DNA of 47,336 nucleotides, taken from assembly GCA_023245775.1 (NCBI GenBank), contig JAHFJR010000008.1, positions 1-47,336 of the forward strand, given 5' to 3'. Under the pieces are notes generated by a model, which had not been told where the DNA came from, did no database searches, and saw only the letters and a list, made by a program, of their open reading frames with translations. Within the stretch, counting starts at the first letter, position 1, and each line of letters begins with the position of its first letter. This document shows, in pieces, positions 34,705-43,459 of this stretch. Source of the DNA: Candidatus Peribacteria bacterium (GTDB taxonomy: Bacteria > Patescibacteriota > Gracilibacteria > Peribacterales > Peribacteraceae). The position numbers and the translations under genes are program-made.

Positions 34705-36918
34705 ATGCAGAAAGAATATGTACTTGCTCTCGGTGACGAGAAGATGATCTTTAAGACCGGCGCATGGGCCACTCAGGCCAATGCCTCCGTGCTCTGTCAG
34801 ACCGGCGATACGGTCTGTATGGGAAACTGCACCGTGAGCAACAAAGCTCGAGACGGTGTCGATTTCCTGCCGCTGCAGGTCGTGTATCAGGAGAAGTACT
34901 ACGCCGGAGGCAAGATCGCCGGCTCACGTTTTCGAAAGCGTGAAGGCAGGCCGGGTGACGAGTACGTGCTTCTCGCACGTGTCATCGACCGCGGACTACG
35001 TCCGATGTTCCCGAAGCACTGTCGGAGGGATATTCAGGTTTTCGCCACGGTCCTCAGTTATGATTTCACCTACGAGCACGATATTGCCGCTGCGAATGCT
35101 GCGAACCTATGTGTTGCCCTTTCGGATTGTCCGTGTGACGGGCCGCTTGGTACCGTCAGAGTCGGTTTGATTGGAGGTGAGCTCGTTCTGAATCCCAGCG
35201 TCGAAGCCAGAAAGAAGAGCGATCTCGATATGTTTGTCACGGCTTCGCTTGAGCGAGTTGTCATGATCGAAGCTGGTGCCAATCAGGTACCGGAGGAGGA
35301 GATCCTGAAGGCGATCGAATTTGGCAAGAAGTGGGCGCAGAAGATCGCGAAGTTCTTCGCGGAGATCCAGAAAGAGATCGGCAAGCCGAAATTTGAACTC
35401 GATGCTCCGTACGAGATGCCCGCTGCGCAGTCAGAATTTTTGAAGGGTTGGGCTACGCCGATCATCAGTAAGGCGATCAAAGATCCTCTCGATAAATTAG
35501 TTCGTCGGAAAATTTTCAATGATCTGATGGACAACGCTGCGGCGAAACTCGAAGAGAAATTTGGAGTGGCTCACGACAATGCCGAGCTCGCCGATATGTA
35601 TGCCCATGGCAAGGAGTACGTCGACAAGATCGTGAAAGCTGAGATGCGTCGCCTCGTTCTTGAGGAAGGCATCCGCATGAGCAGCCGCAAGGTCACGCAA
35701 ATCCGTTCGATCAGCTGTCTCGTGGATGTGCTCCCGAACCGTGTTCATGGTTCCGCACTCTTCCAGCGTGGAGAAACACAGGGGCTCTGCACCTGCACGT
35801 TCGGTTCTCCGGGCGACAGGCAGCTTACGGAAGGCATGGAGGGCGAGAAGGAGCTCCGGTACATGCACCACTACAATTTCCCACCTTTCTCTGTTGGCGA
35901 GACGAGCAACCGTTTGTTCGTCGGTAACCGCGAGATCGGGCATGGGAATCTCGCGCAGCGTGCGATCGAGCCGGTGCTTCCGTCACTCGAGTCTTTCCCG
36001 TACACCATCCGCACCGTCACGGAAATTCTGGAATCGAATGGCAGCTCGTCGATGGCAGCAACCTGCGGATCCACACTTGCGCTCATGGCTGCGGGCGTTC
36101 CGATCAGCGCACCGGTCTCGGGTATTGCACTCGGGCTGATCTCTGATGGATCCAAGAATAAGTACGTAATTCTCTCCGATCTTCAGGACGAAGAGGATTT
36201 CGGTGGAGACATGGACTTCAAGGCGACGGGTACTGCCAAAGGCATCACGGCGATCCAGATGGATATCAAAATCAAGGGACTTCCGGACTCCGTCTTCAAA
36301 GAGGCGCTCGAGAGGGCAAAGACCGGACGCGCGGAGATTCTTGTCACGATGCTCAAAGCCATCCCAGAGCCCAGAAAAGAGATGAGTCCGTACGCACCGC
36401 GCATCGAGACGATCCAGATCAACCCGGAGGACATTCGCCTCGTCATCGGCAAGGGCGGCGAGATGATCCAGAAGATCACGAAGGAACTGGGTGTCGAGAT
36501 CGATATCGAAGATAGTGGGATGATCTTCGTGACGGCCGTCAGTGGCGAGAAGATGATTGCTGCCAAGGAGTGGATCCTCGGCATCGTCGAGAAGCCGGAG
36601 GTTGGCAAAGTCTACGACGCGAAGATCACGCGCATCATCGATGGGGTCGGCGCCATCGCCGAGTTCGGTCGCGGCAAAGACGGCATGATCCATATTTCCG
36701 AGCTCCAGTGGGCTCGCACGGAGAAGGTCGAAGACGTGCTGAAAGTCGGTCAGACTGTGCAGGTAAAGTGCGTCGAGTTCGATGCCGCCGAAGGCAAGAC
36801 GCGCCTCTCGCTGAAGCAGATGACGGCTCCGCCGGCAGGCTGGGTTCCGCCACCGCCACGTCCAAGTTTCGGAGGTCGAAGTGGAGGAGGATTCCGATCG
36901 GGTCCGCCGAGACGGTAA
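34705..36918 (+). CDS. pnp: polyribonucleotide nucleotidyltransferase
   Basis: RNase PH domains, KH (VIGKGGEMIQKI) and S1 domains. Confidence 0.96.
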   Translation: MQKEYVLALGDEKMIFKTGAWATQANASVLCQTGDTVCMGNCTVSNKARDGVDFLPLQVVYQEKYYAGGKIAGSRFRKREGRPGDEYVLLARVIDRGLRPMFPKHCRRDIQVFATVLSYDFTYEHDIAAANAANLCVALSDCPCDGPLGTVRVGLIGGELVLNPSVEARKKSDLDMFVTASLERVVMIEAGANQVPEEEILKAIEFGKKWAQKIAKFFAEIQKEIGKPKFELDAPYEMPAAQSEFLKGWATPIISKAIKDPLDKLVRRKIFNDLMDNAAAKLEEKFGVAHDNAELADMYAHGKEYVDKIVKAEMRRLVLEEGIRMSSRKVTQIRSISCLVDVLPNRVHGSALFQRGETQGLCTCTFGSPGDRQLTEGMEGEKELRYMHHYNFPPFSVGETSNRLFVGNREIGHGNLAQRAIEPVLPSLESFPYTIRTVTEILESNGSSSMAATCGSTLALMAAGVPISAPVSGIALGLISDGSKNKYVILSDLQDEEDFGGDMDFKATGTAKGITAIQMDIKIKGLPDSVFKEALERAKTGRAEILVTMLKAIPEPRKEMSPYAPRIETIQINPEDIRLVIGKGGEMIQKITKELGVEIDIEDSGMIFVTAVSGEKMIAAKEWILGIVEKPEVGKVYDAKITRIIDGVGAIAEFGRGKDGMIHISELQWARTEKVEDVLKVGQTVQVKCVEFDAAEGKTRLSLKQMTAPPAGWVPPPPRPSFGGRSGGGFRSGPPRR

Positions 36919-36920
36919 GT

Positions 36921-37020
36921 AAAGAATTAAGAATTAGGAATGAAGAATTAGGAATGAAGAATCCTCGTTCGGAGAAACGAGGTTTCTTAATTCTTACTTC
37001 TCAATTCTTGATTCTTCTTC
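36921..37020. repeat. 7-nt-periodic inverted repeat flanking a terminator hairpin after pnp
   Basis: AAGAATT AAGAATT AGGAATG AAGAATT AGGAATG ... CCTCGTTcggagAACGAGG ... CTTAATT CTTACTT CTCAATT CTTGATT. Confidence 0.75.
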
Positions 37021-37253
37021 GGTTCTGCTTTTGCCTCAGGAGTCTTTGTCGCTTCTTTCTTCTCCACCACCGGAGCGGGCTTGCTGTCCGTCTTATAAAA
37101 TCCGGTTCCCTTGAAGTGCACCATGGGAGCGGAAATCAGCCGCTTCGTTGTGCCCTTGCACACAGGACACGGCGGCAGGTCTTTCGTGCCGAAGGGCAGG
37201 GATTTCTGAAATTGCTTCCTGCAGGTTTGGCACTGAAATTCGTAGTTCGGCAT
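36987..37253 (-). CDS. FmdB-family zinc-ribbon protein
   Basis: MPNYEFQCQTCRKQFQKSLPFGTKDLPPCPVCKGTTKRLIS. Confidence 0.8.
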   Translation of the reverse strand: MPNYEFQCQTCRKQFQKSLPFGTKDLPPCPVCKGTTKRLISAPMVHFKGTGFYKTDSKPAPVVEKKEATKTPEAKAEPKKNQELRSKN

Positions 37254-37295
37254 ACGTCGAAGTGTAGCCGTCTTTTTCGTCAAGACAATTGTTTC

Positions 37296-37502
37296 CTATT
37301 TTCCAAAAATGGGTTTCCCTACGATCATTTTATAGGCGTGGCCGAAGAGAAAGGCAGCAATGCTGACATGCAGAAGTGAAGGCACGATGCCACTGAGACC
37401 TGCCTCTATTCCATGCAGACGTGCGCCTGTACATTCGATAACATTGCAGGGTGCTTTTGTGATGCCCTCAGCGGCGTTGGACATGGCATTGATTCCGGTC
37501 AT
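37296..37502 (-). CDS. hypothetical small membrane protein
   Basis: 68-aa ORF with hydrophobic C-terminus. Confidence 0.35.
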   Translation of the reverse strand: MTGINAMSNAAEGITKAPCNVIECTGARLHGIEAGLSGIVPSLLHVSIAAFLFGHAYKMIVGKPIFGK

Positions 37503-37554
37503 ACTTTTTTGTTTGTATTGGCTCTATTCTAGCAGAAAACGGTTGTTTTTTCCA

Positions 37555-37707
37555 TCAATCGATCACATTCAATTTCCTGAGTCCATAACGAACGATTCCG
37601 ATACCCGCTGCAACGGCCACTAGCACTCCTCCGGCTACGAGGAGGCCATGTGCAAGTTCAGGATGAGCACACGTTTCGATCGGTGAAGGAGTCAGTTCAG
37701 GTCTCAT
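37555..37707 (-). CDS. hypothetical small membrane protein (50 aa)
   Basis: MRPELTPSPIETCAHPELAHGLLVAGGVLVAVAAGIGIVRYGLRKLNVID; C-terminal part of a longer antisense ORF. Confidence 0.35.
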   Translation of the reverse strand: MRPELTPSPIETCAHPELAHGLLVAGGVLVAVAAGIGIVRYGLRKLNVID

Positions 37708-37782
37708 AGAATCAGCGAGATGGCGAGAGTATAGCACAGTTGTCTTGATGCGAGCAGCGCGCTGATCCAGTACACTCTGCGC

Positions 37783-40506
37783 ATGCTCGAGAAAGCCTAC
37801 GATCCAAAGGCAACCGAAGATCATATTTATAAAATGTGGGAGCAGAGCGGTGCGTTCAAGCCTGAGTCCTGCGATCCGAAGGGCGAACCGTTCACCATCA
37901 GCATGCCTCCGCCGAATGCGACGGGACAATTGCACCTCGGACATGCGGTGATGCTCGCGCTCGAAGATATCTTCATCCGTTTCGCACGCATGCAGGGGAA
38001 GAGGGTGCTCTGGGTTCCGGGGACGGATCATGCGTCGATTGCAACCGAGGCTGTTGTCATTCGAAAGATCCAGAAGGAAGAGAAGATCGCTGATCCTAGA
38101 AAGACGCTCGGTCGTGAGAAACTTGTCATGCGCATCAAGCAATTCGTAGAGGAGAGCCGCAGCACCATCCGCAATCAGGTGCGAAAGATGGGAGCCAGTT
38201 GCGATTGGAGCCGTGAGCGTTACACGATGGATCCGGCCCTTGCGCGAACGACGACCGAAGTCTTCGTTGATATGTACAAGAAGGGGGTGATCTACCGCGG
38301 ATTTCGCATGGTGAACTGGGACCCGAAGCTCCAGACTACGCTCTCGGACGATGAAGTGGTCTACGAAACGCGCAGCGAACCATTTTACACGTTCCAGTAC
38401 GGACCGTTTCAGATCAGCACATCGCGACCAGAGACGAAGTTCGGCGACAAGTACGTGGTGATGCATCCGAAGGACGCGAGGTACAAGAAATACAAGCATG
38501 GCGATACGTTCGAGGCAGAGTGGATCAACGGTCCCGTGCGTGCGACCGTCATCAAAGATGAAGCGATTGATATGGAATTCGGGACCGGTGTGATGACGAT
38601 CACGCCGTGGCACGATCACACCGACTTCGAGATTGCAGGTCGTCACGGTCTCGAGAAGGAGCAGGTGATCGGTTTTGATGGGAAACTTCTGGAGATTGCC
38701 GGAGAATTTTCAGGGATGAAGATCGAAGAGGCGAGGCCTCTGATCGTTGAAAAATTGGAGAAGAAGGGACTCCTCGTCTCCATGGTTCAGGCTCAAGAGC
38801 ACAATGTGGCGATCAGCAGCCGCGGCGGGGGATTGCTCGAGCCGCAGATCAAACTGCAGTGGTTCATCGATGTGAATAAGGAGGTCGTGCCTTGGCCCTC
38901 ACCCCTGCCTGTCCGGCAGGCAGGCCTTGCCCTTCTCCCAAAGGGAGAGGGGAAAAGATTGATGAGCCTCAAGCAGATTCTGCATTCAGTTGTCCATCAC
39001 AAGGACATCGAGATCATTCCTGAGCGATTCGAGAAGACGTACTTCCACTGGATCGATCACCTGCGTGACTGGTGCATCAGTCGGCAGATCTGGTGGGGAC
39101 ACCGCATTCCTGCGTGGTACCGCGGGTCGGAAATGTACGTGGGAGTTACGCCACCCGAAGGTGATGGTTGGGAACAGGATAGTGATACGTTGGATACGTG
39201 GTACGGCGTCTCGCAGTGGACGTGGTCGACGCTTGTTGATCCCGAGAAAGCAAAAGATTCGAAGCTGTCTCTCGAGCAGATTCTCGAGCAGAGTCCGGAT
39301 TTTCAGACGTTCCATCCGACCGCCGTCATGGAGACGGGCTACGACATCCTCTTCTTCTGGGTGGCACGCATGATCCTCATGACGACGTATGCGACGGGAC
39401 AAATTCCGTTCAAGACGGTGTATCTGCATGGGCTCATCCGTACGCGCGACGGTCGAAAGATGAGCAAGTCCGATCCCGATACGATGATCGACCCGCTGGA
39501 TATGATCGCGAAGTACGGTGCGGACGCGCTACGTCTCTCGATGATCGTCGGGCAGAGCCCGGGGGCGGACTCTCGGCTCTACGAAGAGAAAATTGCAGGG
39601 TATAGGAATTTCATCAACAAGCTCTGGAATGCGTCGAGATTCGTGCTGCTGCAGTGCGAACAAGCCAAGATTGATCCACAGTCCATCGAGAAGCTTCCCG
39701 AAGCCGCTTTACTCTCGCTTGCCGATCAGGCAGCTCTCCATGCGTCAGAAATATTGGTTGAAGAAGTGACGAAAGGATTAGAGTCCTATGATTTGAGTGC
39801 GACAGGCGAGAAGCTCTACAGTTTTGTGTGGGATTTCTTCTGCGATTGGTACTTGGAGCTCAGTAAGGGCACGGCAAATTGCGCTGTCCTCGTACATGTG
39901 CTCCGTCGAGTACTGAGACTGCTGCATCCGTACTGTCCATTTGTCACGGAAGAGCTTTGGTCTTCTGTGAGGCCAAAAGCAGCGGGTGCCCTGATTTCTG
40001 AGCGGTGGCCGACAACGAAGCAGGAACGTAGGAATCAGAAGGCGTTCGATGATCTTCAGCGGGTGATTGACATCATTTCGACGATCCGTCGGCTACGTGC
40101 CGAGCAGAATGTCGAAGCTGGGAAAAAAGTCTCCGTGTTTCTCTTTTCGAAGAAGTGCGCAGAGCTTCTTCTTTCTCAGGCCGAGCACATCAAACGTCTC
40201 GCGCATCTGGAAGTCTTGTCGATTGATGCGAAGTCAGGGCAACAGAAGAATTCCGCGAGTGCATTCCTCAGTGATATTGAAGTTCACCTCTCTCTTGAGG
40301 GGCTGTTTGATCCTGCAAAGCTGAAGGAGAGTCTTTCAAGAGAGCAGGCCGACCTCACCAAGTATGTCCAGATCCAGACAACGAAGCTTTCGAACAAGAA
40401 CTTCGTCGATCGTGCACCGAAAGAATTGGTGAAAGGGGAGAAGGCGAAGCTTGCAGAAGCGAAAGAGAAACTCGGAAAGATTGGGGAGAGATTGCGGCAG
40501 CTGTAA
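37783..40506 (+). CDS. valS: valyl-tRNA synthetase
   Basis: PPPNATGQLHLGHA, DWCISRQIWWGHRIPAWY, KMSKSDPDTMIDP. Confidence 0.96.
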   Translation: MLEKAYDPKATEDHIYKMWEQSGAFKPESCDPKGEPFTISMPPPNATGQLHLGHAVMLALEDIFIRFARMQGKRVLWVPGTDHASIATEAVVIRKIQKEEKIADPRKTLGREKLVMRIKQFVEESRSTIRNQVRKMGASCDWSRERYTMDPALARTTTEVFVDMYKKGVIYRGFRMVNWDPKLQTTLSDDEVVYETRSEPFYTFQYGPFQISTSRPETKFGDKYVVMHPKDARYKKYKHGDTFEAEWINGPVRATVIKDEAIDMEFGTGVMTITPWHDHTDFEIAGRHGLEKEQVIGFDGKLLEIAGEFSGMKIEEARPLIVEKLEKKGLLVSMVQAQEHNVAISSRGGGLLEPQIKLQWFIDVNKEVVPWPSPLPVRQAGLALLPKGEGKRLMSLKQILHSVVHHKDIEIIPERFEKTYFHWIDHLRDWCISRQIWWGHRIPAWYRGSEMYVGVTPPEGDGWEQDSDTLDTWYGVSQWTWSTLVDPEKAKDSKLSLEQILEQSPDFQTFHPTAVMETGYDILFFWVARMILMTTYATGQIPFKTVYLHGLIRTRDGRKMSKSDPDTMIDPLDMIAKYGADALRLSMIVGQSPGADSRLYEEKIAGYRNFINKLWNASRFVLLQCEQAKIDPQSIEKLPEAALLSLADQAALHASEILVEEVTKGLESYDLSATGEKLYSFVWDFFCDWYLELSKGTANCAVLVHVLRRVLRLLHPYCPFVTEELWSSVRPKAAGALISERWPTTKQERRNQKAFDDLQRVIDIISTIRRLRAEQNVEAGKKVSVFLFSKKCAELLLSQAEHIKRLAHLEVLSIDAKSGQQKNSASAFLSDIEVHLSLEGLFDPAKLKESLSREQADLTKYVQIQTTKLSNKNFVDRAPKELVKGEKAKLAEAKEKLGKIGERLRQL
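38895..38952. repeat. composite palindromic repeat in frame in valS
   Basis: CCCTCACCC-CCTGCCTGTCCGGCAGGCAGG-CCTTGCCCTTCTCCCAAAGGGAGAGGGG; encodes PSPLPVRQAGLALLPKGEGK. Confidence 0.8.
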
Positions 40507-41700
40507 TTACACGATTGTCATCTCCAGCTCCTGCTTTGTTCCGCTTTTGACTTGCAGGGCTGCACCCCGCGTTACGCTGTCACGGCCAAAGCGCGTTTGG
40601 ATTGTATCCAGTGCCGCTTGCAGATGTTCGTCGGCTACTGCCGATTCGATGTTCTCGAAGAGAGAGGATTGTACGGTTCCTGCCGGAACGAGACCGTGCA
40701 GTGCGAGCCCGACCTGTCCGAACTTTCTCCCGTGGCCAGCCAGTCGCTCCAGTGCCGAGAGAACCGCAGGAAGCATCTGCGAGACAGTGCAACAAGGCTG
40801 CACGAAGCGATGATGAGCTCCTGAGTAATGATAGTCCGGCGTGCGTACGTGAATCGACACCTCTTTGCAGACGAGAGATTGGCGCCGCATCTTCATCGTG
40901 CAGTATTCGAGGTGTTTGAGCAGGTGTGCTTTCATCAGTGCAGAGTCCGTCGTCGCGCGGAAGGTCCGACAGCGTGAGATGGACTTGGGTGGACGAATGT
41001 CCGTGCTCACGGTGTACACCCGTTGTCCGTGCAATTCCCGTTTCAGTTCGAGTCCCGTGCATCCGCAGATGTGAGTCAGAGCTTCATCTCGAGCCTGCGT
41101 GAAATCCCATGCTGTGATCCATCCCAGCGCATCGATCTTCACCGTTCGTTGTCGCCCGATCCCAGGGATGGCTGCCACGGGACGATCGCGCAGGAAAACT
41201 TCGGTGTTCTCCTGTGTAAGTACAGTGATTCCTGCGGGCTTCCTGTATTCACTGGCCATCTTCGCTAGTGTCTTCGTTGGTGCGATCCCGACGGACATCG
41301 AAAGATCTGTTTGTTTCAGTATCTCCAATCGTGTTTCTTTCGCCCACTCATCGGGATGCTCAGGCACACCGCCGACGAGAGCGGAGAGATCCAGAAACCA
41401 CTCGTCGATCGACATCTGTTCGATGACTGGACAGAGATCGCGGAGGATCGATTTGATCTGCTCGGAGGCCAGTCCCGTCTCGCGGAAATCTGAAGACATT
41501 TCGATGGCATCCGGCACAAGTAATCTTGCCTCTTGCAGTCGCATGCCCGTCTTCACACCTTTTCTTTTCGCTTCGTACGTTGCGGCGATAACACAGCTGC
41601 CTCCCATGCCAATAGCAAGAACATGTTTTCCCTTCAGATGCGGATGGAGCCGGACGAGAACGGATGCGAAGAATGAGTCGGCATCGATGTGGGCGATCAT
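40507..41700 (-). CDS. dinB: Y-family DNA polymerase (Pol IV/DinB-like)
   Basis: MIAHIDADSFFASV, VEQMSIDEWFLDLS, SVGIAPTKTLAKMASEYRKPAGI. Confidence 0.9.
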   Translation of the reverse strand: MIAHIDADSFFASVLVRLHPHLKGKHVLAIGMGGSCVIAATYEAKRKGVKTGMRLQEARLLVPDAIEMSSDFRETGLASEQIKSILRDLCPVIEQMSIDEWFLDLSALVGGVPEHPDEWAKETRLEILKQTDLSMSVGIAPTKTLAKMASEYRKPAGITVLTQENTEVFLRDRPVAAIPGIGRQRTVKIDALGWITAWDFTQARDEALTHICGCTGLELKRELHGQRVYTVSTDIRPPKSISRCRTFRATTDSALMKAHLLKHLEYCTMKMRRQSLVCKEVSIHVRTPDYHYSGAHHRFVQPCCTVSQMLPAVLSALERLAGHGRKFGQVGLALHGLVPAGTVQSSLFENIESAVADEHLQAALDTIQTRFGRDSVTRGAALQVKSGTKQELEMTIV

Positions 41701-41730
41701 CTTTGTTGAGAGGGAATGACAAATGTTCAT

Positions 41731-41806
41731 CAGCAGCAGGCCTCCGCGCCTGCGGCGACACGATGATTTTTTCTCGGAACGCCGCACCCACGGAGGGGTG
41801 CTGCTG
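41731..41806. repeat. imperfect ~27-bp-arm hairpin between lexA and dinB
   Basis: CAGCAGCAGGCCTCCGCGCCTGCGGCG ... CGCCGCACCCACGGAGGGGTGCTGCTG. Confidence 0.7.
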
Positions 41807-42415
41807 TTAGTAATATTTTCTGACCGTCCCTGTCACCACGCCCGCCACTTTCAGTTCTTCCATCGCGAAGAGGTCGGGATACTCCGGATTCTCGGCTTGG
41901 AGGTAGTACTTTCCTTTGCCTTTCTTCAGACGTTTGAGGGTGAATTCGCCATCCATAATGCCGACGACGATGTCTTCGACTTTCGGTGAACGTTTGCGAT
42001 CGACGATGACGAGATCACCTTCGCGAATGCTCGCGTTGATCATGCTGTCACCTTTCACACGGAGAAGGAATGTGGCTGCACGATTCTTCACGAGATAATT
42101 TTCCAGCGTAATCTTCTCTTCGGCATGTTCCTCGACGGGGGCTGCGAATCCTGCGGCGATGGGGCCAAAAAGGGGTAGCATCATTGGAGCGAAACCCTCC
42201 TCTGCTTGTGGTAGGGCAAGAATTTTGATGCGACCTTTCGGGTCTTTCTCGATCTGTTTCTCGTTCACGAGCGTATTCACTACTTTGGCGATAGAGTTCT
42301 TGCTGCGGACACCGAAAGCAATCGCAAGGTCTGCGAGCGATGGTGAGTAGCCCCGCTTACTCTGAAACTCGCCGATGTAGTTGAGGACGGTTCTCTGATG
42401 GGGGGTGAGGGTCAT
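41807..42415 (-). CDS. lexA: LexA-type transcriptional repressor (S24 peptidase)
   Basis: wHTH N-terminus LTPHQRTVLNYIGEFQSKRGYSPSLADLA, cleavage-like AAGFAA, catalytic GDSM and Lys in GEFTLKRL. Confidence 0.88.
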   Translation of the reverse strand: MTLTPHQRTVLNYIGEFQSKRGYSPSLADLAIAFGVRSKNSIAKVVNTLVNEKQIEKDPKGRIKILALPQAEEGFAPMMLPLFGPIAAGFAAPVEEHAEEKITLENYLVKNRAATFLLRVKGDSMINASIREGDLVIVDRKRSPKVEDIVVGIMDGEFTLKRLKKGKGKYYLQAENPEYPDLFAMEELKVAGVVTGTVRKYY

Positions 42416-42442
42416 GGGGGAGAGGGGGAACGATTGTACACG

Positions 42443-42472
42443 AGTATAGGTGGACGTTTGTTCACCGTCAAG
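42443..42472 (-). promoter_or_regulatory. lexA promoter with palindromic operator in the spacer
   Basis: Reverse strand TTGACG-GTGAACAAACGTCCACC(17)-TATACT. Confidence 0.7.
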
Positions 42473-42479
42473 GAAAAAA

Positions 42480-42547
42480 GTTGAACGTGGAAAGTGGAAG
42501 GTTGAAAGTACGAGGGCAGTTCACTTTCAACTTTCCACTTTCAACCT
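42480..42547. repeat. 7-nt-periodic inverted repeat
   Basis: GTTGAAC GTGGAAA GTGGAAG GTTGAAA ... CACTTTC AACTTTC CACTTTC AACCTAT. Confidence 0.8.
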
Positions 42548-43443
42548 ATTTTGTCGAGCTCCTTTTCCTTCATCAGCTCCATGTACATGATCGTCCAGAC
42601 GGCTTGTTTGAAGACGTGCAAGTAGGCGAAGAAGTAGGCAGCAACAACGGTGAGAGCCAAGCCGATCAAGCCGGCGATGGAGTAGCTGATCATGGGGCTC
42701 AGGATGTAGGTGAGCAGGACGCCGCCGCCCATCATGATTGCGGGGATCAGGGTGATGATCAGCGTATTAGCGAGGATCCGGAGCGAGATGACGGTGAGGA
42801 GCAGGAACAGAAAGACGACGTGTGGAAGATAGCTGACGATGAGCTTGATGCTCTTGGCGCCGGCTGCAAAGACCCCTTGTTTGCCCACAACAATCCCAGG
42901 TTCGGTGAAACTGCTGAAGAATTTGAGGATGTTACTGACGATCCAGATGACCATGGTCACCGTCACGAGGATCGGTTGCAAACCTGATCCATATCGCAGG
43001 ATGACGGAGAGAGCCGTGATGAGGATGGGGATCGAGCTAAAGATGAAGAGTCCATGGAGTTCCAGCATCGGGAAGAAGTTATACATGGCCAACACAAGAC
43101 CACCGGTCATTGGCTCCCTGTTATGTGCTTTGGCGGCGAGTCCGATGATGGCACCACTGCTGAGGCTCGGGACGAAGAGTTCGATGATCACGAGGAGGAG
43201 AAAGAGGCCAATCAGCGTCCAGAAGATCACGGGCGGAATGGCGTGGTAGAGGTAGATCTCGATGTCGAAGAGTCCAGCATTTCCTCCATTGATGTAGCTC
43301 TCGATGAAGTAGATTTGGTAGATGATCAATTTGATATCGAGCAGAATCTCGAAGAACGAGCCGAAGAAGCCCCAACGTTTGAGTGCTCTCTCCGTCGTGG
43401 TGACGGTCCAAGCTTGAGCAATGATCTCACGGGGAGTCAGCAT
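42541..43443 (-). CDS. hypothetical polytopic membrane protein
   Basis: 300-aa ORF with multiple TM segments. Confidence 0.65.
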   Translation of the reverse strand: MLTPREIIAQAWTVTTTERALKRWGFFGSFFEILLDIKLIIYQIYFIESYINGGNAGLFDIEIYLYHAIPPVIFWTLIGLFLLLVIIELFVPSLSSGAIIGLAAKAHNREPMTGGLVLAMYNFFPMLELHGLFIFSSIPILITALSVILRYGSGLQPILVTVTMVIWIVSNILKFFSSFTEPGIVVGKQGVFAAGAKSIKLIVSYLPHVVFLFLLLTVISLRILANTLIITLIPAIMMGGGVLLTYILSPMISYSIAGLIGLALTVVAAYFFAYLHVFKQAVWTIMYMELMKEKELDKIG

Positions 43444-43459
43444 CGGGACACGGGGACGG

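Noticed and set aside
36921-37020. Heptad arrays as CRISPR or coding tandem repeats
   Set aside because: No spacers, units are 7 nt and degenerate, arms are inverted; not in coding frames
37555-38646. 363-aa reverse-strand ORF
   Set aside because: Most of it is antisense to valS; only the last 50 codons, outside valS, form a plausible separate small ORF
40507-41700. Diversity-generating or reverse-transcriptase-type polymerase
   Set aside because: Motifs match a Y-family polymerase; no RT motifs or template/variable repeats seen
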